Shown in pieces: positions 23,344 to 30,164 of a DNA stretch of 34,798 nt. Both the position numbers and the translations under genes were made by a program. Source of the stretch: CAZVKN01 sp964627035. Lineage in GTDB: Bacteria > Electryoneota > AABM5-125-24 > Hatepunaeales > Hatepunaeaceae. The stretch is from contig CAZVKN010000029.1 in NCBI GenBank assembly GCA_964627035.1, positions 1 to 34,798 on the forward strand, given 5' to 3'. The notes beneath the pieces are model-generated. The model was not told the origin of the DNA, made no database searches, and saw only the letters and a program-made list of their open reading frames with translations. The first letter of the stretch is position 1; the number at the start of each line of letters is the position of its first letter.

Positions 23344-23634
23344 TCAAGATTCAGTAATCTTTGGTTTCTCATCTTCAATATACTCATAGGGGGAAGTTTC
23401 AAGATGTTTTTTCAAATCATGTATGCCGTTCATCAGCAGTGAAAAACTAATGTGGTACATGGCAATTAGGAAACTGGCAACTACAATTGCTAATCCCACC
23501 AGGCGAAACATCGTGCTCCCGAAGACCACAAGGGCAATTCCGAGTATTGGACCAAACACCATCACAACGTAACCGATTGATTCTAACGCCTTTGACATTC
23601 GATCAAAATGCTTCCAAGAAAACGATTTTTCCAT
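23344..23634 (-). CDS. Small two-helix membrane protein next to the 18-heme cytochrome
   Basis: 96 residues: a basic N-terminus (MEKSFSWKHFDRMSKAL), two hydrophobic segments (about 20-40 and 43-65), then a charged C-terminal tail (LKKHLETSPYEYIEDEKPK). CAGGAGAG lies just before ATG. It has no heme motif and no family I recognise. Position directly upstream of the 18-heme cytochrome, on the same strand, suggests an accessory membrane subunit of that complex, comparable in size to small partners of NapC-type enzymes. That role is inferred from position only. Confidence 0.75.
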   Translation of the reverse strand: MEKSFSWKHFDRMSKALESIGYVVMVFGPILGIALVVFGSTMFRLVGLAIVVASFLIAMYHISFSLLMNGIHDLKKHLETSPYEYIEDEKPKITES

Positions 23635-23847
23635 GGTTCTCTCCTGTTAACTTGTTCCTGTAGTAGTGATATTCACGCTGCATGGGCAACTTTCTGTACA
23701 ATATTTCTGCGATTCGGCTGTTTGCAAATTAGTATTCCCTTATTAGCCGCTGAGGTTAACACCATAAATTTTAATATCAATCAAATAGCTATTAGTATGG
23801 AAACTTAGTAGCAGTAGAAGCACATTCTCGCACAGTTTGGAATTCGG

Positions 23848-23877
23848 GAGTCGGGGGTGTTCTCAACCCCGACTACA
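23848..23877. repeat. Half copy of family A palindromic repeat
   Basis: AGTCGGGG (23849-23856) pairs with CCCCGACT (23867-23874) and is followed by ACAA. It matches one hairpin half and one terminal arm of the full 54-bp element, with the other half missing. Confidence 0.65.
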
Positions 23878-23954
23878 AATAATTGCCTTTTTTCTTTTTA
23901 CCTTCTAAGTCAAGGAAGTGCTACAATAAAAAGACACCAAACTATAAGAAACAA

Positions 23955-24050
23955 TGAGCCCCAACAGTACTGCACTTTGAGTCTCAGCCAGAGTCTCTGC
24001 TTATGATAGGTCTTTTTTGTCCCGTCACATAGTACAGTAATTGGGGCTCA
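23955..24050. promoter_or_regulatory. Widely spaced 10-bp inverted repeat
   Basis: TGAGCCCCAA (23955-23964) and TTGGGGCTCA (24041-24050) are exact inverted repeats 76 bases apart, followed inward by related AGTAC blocks (CAGTACTG and AGTACAGT). They lie between the monoheme cytochrome stop and the start of the next unit. Whether this is an RNA structure, a regulator site or the end of a lost element cannot be told. Confidence 0.4.
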
Positions 24051-24076
24051 AATCGGTTTACACAGCCAATAGAAAT

Positions 24077-24529
24077 TTAGGGTTTAGGCATGCAATGCTC
24101 ACAATCTGTACCGTGTGAACAGGCTTTTGTAGTGTCGGCAACGGCTTCGCCTTTCAGCCCTATAAGCCACTCGGTCAATGCGACTAATTCTTCCTTCGAA
24201 CCTTTGAATTTCAGCTTGTGTTTTGTACCGTCCTTCGCGACTTCCTTCTTCAGGTACTTCGCCAGCCATTCACTGTCCTGAAGACTGGAACCGACATCCC
24301 ACAGATTTGGGGGACCGGACTTGTCATCAGATTCGCCCATACCCCACTCGTCTTCCGCGGGAGCTTCCGCTTTCGGCAGTTCCTTTTCGACCTTATGGCA
24401 CTTTGCACACTTATGTTCTGTGAAGAGTGCCTTCCCACCAGCCGTAGGCTCGTCACCTACGGCTGAAGAAAGGAACAGAAAAAGAGACAAACAACCCACA
24501 AACAGCAAATGCTTGAGTTGTGACTTCAT
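24077..24529 (-). CDS. Exported monoheme cytochrome c with Cys/His-rich C-terminal tail
   Basis: 150 residues. The signal peptide is about 1-25. A single heme site CAKCH at 41-45 sits in a class I cytochrome c-like domain (TAGGKALFTEHKCAKCHKVE ... GPPNLWDVGSSL ... ELVALTEWLIGLKG), with an acidic insertion (EAPAEDEWGMGESDDKSG) where the fold normally loops. The axial Met is not obvious. The protein ends ACSHGTDCEHCMPKP, three Cys and two His in ten residues, which looks like a metal-binding tail and is unusual for this family. Its start shares one base with the stop of the porin gene (TGATG), so the two are translationally coupled and likely work together at the outer membrane. Confidence 0.88.
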   Translation of the reverse strand: MKSQLKHLLFVGCLSLFLFLSSAVGDEPTAGGKALFTEHKCAKCHKVEKELPKAEAPAEDEWGMGESDDKSGPPNLWDVGSSLQDSEWLAKYLKKEVAKDGTKHKLKFKGSKEELVALTEWLIGLKGEAVADTTKACSHGTDCEHCMPKP

Positions 24530-25791
24530 CAGAACATTACGCGAATATTGAACTGGATGTCATTCTTCGGTGTGTATGCCGGTTTTTCAGCAGTTGCATC
24601 TGCTGCTTCAACCTCTTCTCTGAGATCAAACTGACCATACAGACCAAAGCGGACATTTTCCTTCCACAGATATGAAAGGGCAGGGATAAACTTCATGACT
24701 TCCATACCGGGGTTATCATCGGACGTGATGTTGTCAAGCATGATAGTCGGATACCATTTGCCCATCAGGTAACTGCCGACGACGGTGAATCCGGAGTAAT
24801 CCAGTTTGCCCTTTGGGTCGGTGAGGGTCCAATTGTCCTCACTCGCCATAACATAGGCTGCCTGAATATCCCAGTTGTCCATGCGAAGGTTAAACTGTGG
24901 AGAAATGCGGGTGAAGGCATTTGTGATCTGAGGTCCCGTGCCTGTATTTGTCGCATCAGTACCGTTGTAGAACCAAATTGTGGCACTTGATCCTTCCATA
25001 GAACCACCGAGTAAGCTGTATTTCAAGCCAGCCCACATATTTAGTTGGTCGTTGACATCACCGGCTGATGCTCCGGGACCGACACCCGCCCACAAGGTCA
25101 ACGGTCCGGTATAACCGTAGTACTGGATCGCATGGCGTGAACCGCTCATATTCATCGCGTCCTCAGGGCTTCCACCTCCGGACGACTTGGTTCCGAATAT
25201 TTTGCCCTTGACGGGACCGAGTTGTCGTAGTCGGTTCATGTAGCTGGCAAATTCCAACGGCGACACGTTACCGAGTTGGAAGTTGAGCATGCTGCTGCCG
25301 TTCAGGTTGTGAAGACCGAAGTAATACCAACTGAAGTGGTAATGGTCTTGCTCGTATGCCATTTCGATGAATATTGACAGGTTCTTGGCAATTGAACCCG
25401 CAACGAAGAACTGAACCCAATTGGTTTTACCGAGAGTCAGTTTGGATTGTTTTTCGCCCTCAACGGTGAGGGAATTGGTCTGCATCTGAAAAGGTGTCAT
25501 GCTGAGCCTGACGCCAAAGTGGTTGATCAGGTTGTCAACGGACATGTCGTCGTTCAACACCGCTTTTCCTTTGGTGTCGCCGTCAGCTTCTGCAACATCA
25601 GGATCCTGATAGCCGTTCCTGAGGAATTGTTCACCGTAATCGTTAAGCCGCGGGAATGCGGTATGACATGTCTGGCAGGAAACTTTGTACTTGCGAGACC
25701 ATTGAGATGTCGCCTGAGTTTGTGGAGCGATCATTGCAACCAAAAAACCTACGATAACAACCGTAAAAACGATTTTCTGCAAAGTCGACAT
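24529..25791 (-). CDS. Outer-membrane porin-like beta-barrel with N-terminal heme c
   Basis: 420 residues. The signal peptide is about 1-28 and the heme-binding CQTCH is at 39-43 in KYKVSCQTCHTAFPRLNDYG, then EQFLRNGY, a signature I know from cytochrome-porin fusion proteins. The rest (about 70-420) has alternating polar/hydrophobic beta strands, many aromatic residues (YYFGLHNLNGS, YQYGYTG-like turns) and a final Phe (FNIRVMF), the usual C-terminal signal for barrel assembly. GGAGG sits before ATG. The single heme at the periplasmic end of a barrel suggests electron transfer to or from the outer membrane. It heads the pair with the monoheme cytochrome and lies upstream of the multiheme genes on the same strand. 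Confidence 0.85.
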   Translation of the reverse strand: MSTLQKIVFTVVIVGFLVAMIAPQTQATSQWSRKYKVSCQTCHTAFPRLNDYGEQFLRNGYQDPDVAEADGDTKGKAVLNDDMSVDNLINHFGVRLSMTPFQMQTNSLTVEGEKQSKLTLGKTNWVQFFVAGSIAKNLSIFIEMAYEQDHYHFSWYYFGLHNLNGSSMLNFQLGNVSPLEFASYMNRLRQLGPVKGKIFGTKSSGGGSPEDAMNMSGSRHAIQYYGYTGPLTLWAGVGPGASAGDVNDQLNMWAGLKYSLLGGSMEGSSATIWFYNGTDATNTGTGPQITNAFTRISPQFNLRMDNWDIQAAYVMASEDNWTLTDPKGKLDYSGFTVVGSYLMGKWYPTIMLDNITSDDNPGMEVMKFIPALSYLWKENVRFGLYGQFDLREEVEAADATAEKPAYTPKNDIQFNIRVMF

Positions 25792-25833
25792 AAACCGACC
25801 TCCGAATTTTGATGAGAAATTTAATATGTAAGT

Positions 25834-25855
25834 GTTAGCAAAACAGAGTGCTAAC
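25834..25855. promoter_or_regulatory. Palindrome upstream of the heme-porin gene, possible operator
   Basis: GTTAGCA (25834-25840) and TGCTAAC (25849-25855) are exact inverted repeats with an eight-base spacer, 43-64 bases upstream of the porin start. The right half, GAGTGCTAA, equals one half of the HrcA-bound CIRCE element, but the left half and spacing do not fit it. It may be the operator of another regulator of the cytochrome cluster. Confidence 0.4.
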
Positions 25856-26138
25856 TTGGGTCATTGAAACAGATCTTGGTGATCTTGTAATTAGGAGGAC
25901 GGTACTTTTTCTATATTTGGTGAGAGGGTTAAAGTTTTACTTAAGAAATATACACTGATTACTGCTTGTGACTATTATAACAATATGGATTAATATAGCA
26001 ATCTGCTCCGTTAATTGCAACTTTTTTTTTGTGTTAAAACACATGTTCTATAAAAAGGGTCGTGTCGGAAATTGCGTGTAGAGATTATTCCTGTCTTGAA
26101 ATCCAGGTAAACAGTCTATCAGGAAAGACAAATAATAC

Positions 26139-26226
26139 GCTGTTAGGTCGCCGAACCTGACAACCATCTTATTGATATTATATAAGTTATGCTACCAACC
26201 GCGGCGAGTTGACAGCGGTGTAAACT
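26139..26226 (+). repeat. Family B intergenic repeat, copy 3
   Basis: Aligns with 1720-1806 in the same orientation: CGCTGTTAGGTCGCCGAACC, then TTATTGATATTATATAAGTT, then CAACCGCGGCGAGTTGACAG. Differences are mostly transitions, as expected for old copies of one element. Confidence 0.65.
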
Positions 26227-26266
26227 GTTGTCTGACAGACTCTGAAAAGTGAATTCTAAACCATTA

Positions 26267-26297
26267 ATATCGTCAGGAATCCCAACCGCGACGATAT
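26267..26297. terminator. Hairpin just downstream of the FKBP gene
   Basis: ATATCGTC (26267-26274) pairs with GACGATAT (26290-26297) around a 15-base loop, beginning ten bases after the FKBP stop on the minus strand. No clear U tract follows, so termination is uncertain; it may be a degenerate palindromic repeat. Confidence 0.4.
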
Positions 26298-26306
26298 ATC
26301 TGACTG

Positions 26307-26999
26307 CTACTTCACCGAAATCAGTTCAATATCGAAAATAAGGGTAGCGTTAGGTCCGATGTCACCACCTGCTCCGCGTGCGCCATAAGCCAAGTCAGAC
26401 GGGATGAAAAGCTGCCACTTGCCGCCTTCCCTCATAAGCTGAAGTGCCTCCGTCCAACCCTTGATTACGCCTGAAACCGGGAAACTGATGGTCTGACCCC
26501 GTTTGTATGAGCTGTCAAACTCTTTACCGTTGATCAGCGTACCGCGGTAGTGTGTTTCAACTGTGTCGCTAAGTTTCGGTGTGCGACCGGATCCTTTGCG
26601 GATTACTATATATTGCAGACCGCTTTCAGTGGTGATTACACCCTCTTTTTGTTTGTTGGCAGCCAGGAATTGTTTTCCTTCCTCACTATTTTTGGCTGCA
26701 GCATCTCCTCGTCCAGGATTCATTTTATTCATTCTCTCTTCGTTAAATTCCTTGATGATTTTTTCCATCTCAGTGCTCGTAAGCTCCAGCTCAGCATCGG
26801 ACATCGCATCCCTGATGCCTTTAGCGACGATTTGCGGAACCAACTCGAGTTGTTGATCACGCAGGCTGTTACCTATGTCAACACCTATACTGTAGCTGAC
26901 TTTATCCTGCTGAGTTAGCAGCTCAATCGGTTGCTCCGAAGTCCCTGTCCGGCAGCCGATAACTGCAAAAATTAATATGACTAATCCAAGTTGTCTCAT
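26307..26999 (-). CDS. FKBP-type peptidyl-prolyl cis-trans isomerase, lipoprotein (Mip/FkpA-like)
   Basis: 230 residues. It starts with a lipoprotein signal (MRQLGLVILIFAVIGC, Cys 16). The N-terminal dimerisation domain (about 28-110: QDKVSYSIGVDIGNSLRDQQ ... EMEKIIKEFNEERMNK) leads to a linker and the FKBP domain (about 120-230: ESGLQYIVIRKGSG, VETHYRGTLINGKEFDSSYK, VSGVIKGWTEALQLM, GGKWQLFIPSDLAYGARGAG, NATLIFDIELISV), which has the Tyr, Asp, Trp and Phe residues of the isomerase pocket. It assists folding of exported proteins, anchored to a membrane. ATG at 26999 is preferred over TTG at 27011 because it puts the lipobox at the usual place. It is a single gene between two intergenic regions. 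Confidence 0.95.
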   Translation of the reverse strand: MRQLGLVILIFAVIGCRTGTSEQPIELLTQQDKVSYSIGVDIGNSLRDQQLELVPQIVAKGIRDAMSDAELELTSTEMEKIIKEFNEERMNKMNPGRGDAAAKNSEEGKQFLAANKQKEGVITTESGLQYIVIRKGSGRTPKLSDTVETHYRGTLINGKEFDSSYKRGQTISFPVSGVIKGWTEALQLMREGGKWQLFIPSDLAYGARGAGGDIGPNATLIFDIELISVK

Positions 27000-27210
27000 T
27001 TTAACATCCAAAGTTTACAAATGTAAAGAAATAAAGTAAGGCTAAACGGGATGACATGCAAGATTCTATCGTGTTTTACACCGTCTTCGATAAATCAAGT
27101 CCGAAAAATCTTCATACCCTGTCATTCCAGACTTGCTCTATAATCCTGTGTTAACAATGACTTACAGATCAACACCTTCTCCATCTCAAGTGACTTTTGG
27201 TTCATCTCTA

Positions 27211-27238
27211 TGAGATACAACCGGACATCAGTATCTCA
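27211..27238. promoter_or_regulatory. Inverted repeat upstream of the TonB receptor gene
   Basis: TGAGATAC (27211-27218) and GTATCTCA (27231-27238) are exact inverted repeats with a 12-base spacer. It ends 35 bases before the candidate -35 box, so it could be an activator or repressor site, or a hairpin in a longer transcript. Confidence 0.4.
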
Positions 27239-27273
27239 AATTCTTAAAACGGCAGGATAATTAAGACTATCGC

Positions 27274-27301
27274 TTGACTATTTACTTATTCCATCTATAC
27301 C
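27274..27301 (+). promoter_or_regulatory. Candidate sigma-70-like promoter for the TonB receptor operon
   Basis: TTGACT (27274-27279) and TATACC (27296-27301) with a 16-base spacer, 72 bases before the receptor ATG. It is the best match to a vegetative promoter in this gap, but AT-rich DNA gives such matches by chance. Confidence 0.35.
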
Positions 27302-27373
27302 TTAAAAAGATTCGATTTGCTGTCAAATTAGGGCTGGAAGCGTTTATGTTTACTTTATCTCAGAGCTTTGTAA

Positions 27374-30124
27374 ATGACAACCTTGAATATCCAAAGGATA
27401 TTTGTCCCAATAATATCCTTCCTACTCTATATAGTTGCAGCACCGTTAAACGCAGGAACCACCGGTAAGATTGCCGGACAGATAACCGACGTTTCTACCG
27501 GTGAGGCAATCGCCGGTGCCAATATCGTAATTACTGATACATATCTCGGTGCCGGATCAGATCTGGACGGGAACTACTTCATTATTAACATCCAACCCGG
27601 TAACTACACACTCGAGATATCCTCTCTGAATTATCAGACTCATATCGTTACCGATGTTGCGGTGCATATTGATAAGACTACCACAATTAATGCACAGTTA
27701 AAGAGTTCTGTCATCAGAGGTGAAACTGTAACTGCTCAAAAACCGGTGGTTGAAGTAGATCGTACTTTTGCCACTTCAACAGTCAGCACCGCAGATTTGG
27801 AAATCATGCCCATCACCCGTGTGCAGGAAGCTATTGACATACAGGCAGGTGTGGTAGATGGTCATTTCCGTGGTGGTCGCAGCGGTGAAGTAGTCTATAT
27901 GATTGACGATATTCCGATTCAGGACGTCTATGACAACACTCAGGGAACTGTTGTCAATGAGGGTGTCGTTCAGGAACTACAGGTGATTTCCGGTACGTTC
28001 AACGCTGAATACGGTCAGGCAATGTCCGGAATCATTAATATGGTTACCAAGGAGGGGGCGGATCACTATTCCGGCCAGATTGTGCTGCAGAATGGTGATT
28101 TCATGTCAACGCATGATGACGTCTTCTACAATATCGGTCAAATAAATCCACTCCACATCCGAAACTATGAACTAAGTCTTTCAGGACCTCTCCCAATTAC
28201 CCCCAAATTAAGTTTCTTTTTCAATGGGCGTTTGGAGGACAGCAAAGGTTGGCAGTACGGTCAGCGACGGTGGGATTTGGAGCATGATGTGATTGTGCGC
28301 TCCGGTTCGATAGTTTTCTACGATCCGGGATTCGGTGATAGCAAGGCGGTTCCGATGAACCCGGATAGGAATATTTACTTATATGGTAAATTGACTTATC
28401 CGATTACCAATTTTACCAAGCTGAATGTGTCAAGCCTGTGGGAAGACAGGAACTATAAGGATTATGACCATGACTGGAAGTTTGTGCCTGACGGCGACTA
28501 TAAGCGTTTTCGCAGCAGCCGAACCAACATGCTGAAGGTCAGAACTGTATTAAGTCAAGCCGCCTTCTTTGAAACAGGTTATGCCAATACTTTCACCGAA
28601 TATCATCACTACGTTTACGAAGACCCATACGACTCCCGTTATGTACACCCTGTTTATTCCGAAAAACCGAGCGTAACGCTCAACCTCGGTGGAAACAAGC
28701 TGGAGCATTTTCGGCGTTTTACAGATACTCACAGCGCACAATCTAAACTATCGTGGCAAATCACACCTATCCATTATGTGGTTACCGGATTTAACGTTTC
28801 ATATAATTCGATTCTTTATAACCAGTTTAACATTATTCATTCCGCTGATGAATACATAGCCTCTGAAGACCCGACTCAACCTGCTCCGTTAGTAATGAAC
28901 AACAGTGTCGAAGATCCATCAGGACTTAATACGGACACATACCTCTATCATCCTGTAGAAGCGGCATTTTATCTGCAAGATAAAATTGAGATGAACAAGT
29001 TTATCGTCAATGTCGGTCTTCGATTCGACTATTTTGATCCTGACGGTAAGGTGCTCTCCGATCCTCAAGATCCCAACATCCACAATCCATTGATCGAGTC
29101 TCGAAGGAGTCAAACACTTGCAGAGAAAAAAAGATATTGGTATGAGGATCCAACCCCGAAGATACAGTTGTCCCCACGACTCGGTATTGCTTATCCGATT
29201 TCTGAAGCAGGTGTACTTCATTTTGCTTATGGTCATTTCTTCCAACGCCCTAAATATGAATACCTCTATACCAATCCTGACTTTGAAATTGAACCGGGGC
29301 AAACTATAAACACATTGATGGGTAATGCTGATCTTGAGTCTGAGAAGACTATCTCATACGAATTTGGCTTGCAACAAGGAATAACGGATGACATTGCAAT
29401 GAGTGTCAGTATTTATCAAAGGGATATTCAAAGCTTGGTGTCATCGGATAAAATTGTCACCACATACGATGCAGGAACCAAATACACTCAATATGTTAAT
29501 CGTGATTTCGGTGCTGTTCGAGGTGTAGTATTATCACTTGACAGAAGGTACAAAAATTATTTAAGCGCAGGTGTAGATTACACATATCAGATCGCTGAGG
29601 GGAATGCTTCCGAACCTGGTGACGCATTCAATGCGGCAAAAGGTAACAAGGAACCTACAAAGCAACTTCTTCCATTAGATTGGGATCGGCGTCATACAGT
29701 TAACGTTAATCTGAACTATGTAATTGTAAATGATTGGGGTGTTTCTCTGTTAGCAACTTATGGCAGTGGCTTGCCCTACACTTCGGAAACGAGAGGTGAG
29801 GATTCACCGATTGAAGTTCTGTTCGAGAACGATGCGCGTAAACCGGATTACTTCAATGTTGATATCAATGCCTTCAAGATGCTAAACTTCATAGAGGATT
29901 CGAGATACACTTTTAAGCTCGAGTTGACGGTCAGGAATCTCTTTGACCGATTGAACGAGAATGATGTTTTCAAAGACACAGGACGGGCAACTTATACGCG
30001 AGATGAAGAGCTGCACAGACATGAAGAAATAGCATTTATTAATACACTTGACGAAGTCTATACTCACCCCGAATTCTATTCGCGCCCAAGAGAGGTGAGA
30101 ATCGGATTGCGGATGAGTTTTTAG
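27374..30124 (+). CDS. TonB-dependent outer-membrane receptor with carboxypeptidase-regulatory-like domain
   Basis: 916 residues. The signal peptide is about 1-27. A carboxypeptidase-regulatory-like beta-sandwich follows (about 30-110: GKIAGQITDVSTGEAIAGAN ... GNYFIINIQPGNYTLEISSL), as in SusC-type receptors, then the plug domain (about 125-235: VQEAIDIQAGVVDG, VVYMIDDIPIQDVYD, QVISGTFNAEYGQAMSGIIN) and a 22-strand-type barrel ending in RIGLRMSF with C-terminal Phe. It imports or exports an unknown ligand across the outer membrane with energy from TonB-ExbBD. It is followed after 40 bp by a giant secreted protein on the same strand, a receptor/partner pair. No TonB box is obvious between the two N-terminal domains. 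Confidence 0.95.
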   Translation: MTTLNIQRIFVPIISFLLYIVAAPLNAGTTGKIAGQITDVSTGEAIAGANIVITDTYLGAGSDLDGNYFIINIQPGNYTLEISSLNYQTHIVTDVAVHIDKTTTINAQLKSSVIRGETVTAQKPVVEVDRTFATSTVSTADLEIMPITRVQEAIDIQAGVVDGHFRGGRSGEVVYMIDDIPIQDVYDNTQGTVVNEGVVQELQVISGTFNAEYGQAMSGIINMVTKEGADHYSGQIVLQNGDFMSTHDDVFYNIGQINPLHIRNYELSLSGPLPITPKLSFFFNGRLEDSKGWQYGQRRWDLEHDVIVRSGSIVFYDPGFGDSKAVPMNPDRNIYLYGKLTYPITNFTKLNVSSLWEDRNYKDYDHDWKFVPDGDYKRFRSSRTNMLKVRTVLSQAAFFETGYANTFTEYHHYVYEDPYDSRYVHPVYSEKPSVTLNLGGNKLEHFRRFTDTHSAQSKLSWQITPIHYVVTGFNVSYNSILYNQFNIIHSADEYIASEDPTQPAPLVMNNSVEDPSGLNTDTYLYHPVEAAFYLQDKIEMNKFIVNVGLRFDYFDPDGKVLSDPQDPNIHNPLIESRRSQTLAEKKRYWYEDPTPKIQLSPRLGIAYPISEAGVLHFAYGHFFQRPKYEYLYTNPDFEIEPGQTINTLMGNADLESEKTISYEFGLQQGITDDIAMSVSIYQRDIQSLVSSDKIVTTYDAGTKYTQYVNRDFGAVRGVVLSLDRRYKNYLSAGVDYTYQIAEGNASEPGDAFNAAKGNKEPTKQLLPLDWDRRHTVNVNLNYVIVNDWGVSLLATYGSGLPYTSETRGEDSPIEVLFENDARKPDYFNVDINAFKMLNFIEDSRYTFKLELTVRNLFDRLNENDVFKDTGRATYTRDEELHRHEEIAFINTLDEVYTHPEFYSRPREVRIGLRMSF

Positions 30125-30164
30125 ATTTATATACAATTCTAAGAATTACTATCTTTAATAAATT

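Larger units (their letters stand above)
23635..24076. other. 442-bp intergenic region inside the cytochrome cluster
   Basis: No convincing gene. It separates the porin/monoheme pair from the TM-protein/18-heme/tetraheme genes, so it probably contains the promoter of the latter. It holds a half copy of repeat family A (23848-23877) and a long-arm inverted repeat (23955-24050), listed separately. The remainder is AT-rich. Confidence 0.6.
25792..26306. other. 515-bp intergenic region
   Basis: No gene found. From left to right: the 5' leader of the heme-porin gene with its palindrome, an AT-rich stretch with a T run at 26022-26030, an imperfect inverted repeat (ATTATTCCTGTCTT near 26086 against AAGACAAATAAT near 26127-26138), the third family B repeat, and a hairpin just beyond the FKBP gene stop. 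Confidence 0.6.
27000..27373. other. 374-bp divergent intergenic region
   Basis: Separates the FKBP gene (minus) from the TonB receptor (plus) and must contain both promoters. It contains a perfect inverted repeat at 27211-27238 and a candidate promoter at 27274-27301. No protein-coding gene is convincing here. Confidence 0.6.

Noticed and set aside
25834..25855. CIRCE element bound by HrcA
   Set aside because: Only one half-site matches. The total length is 22 bases, not 27, and the gene downstream is not a chaperone.
26550..26918. 122-codon plus-strand open frame opposite the FKBP gene
   Set aside because: Antisense to a clear isomerase gene and not protein-like in composition.
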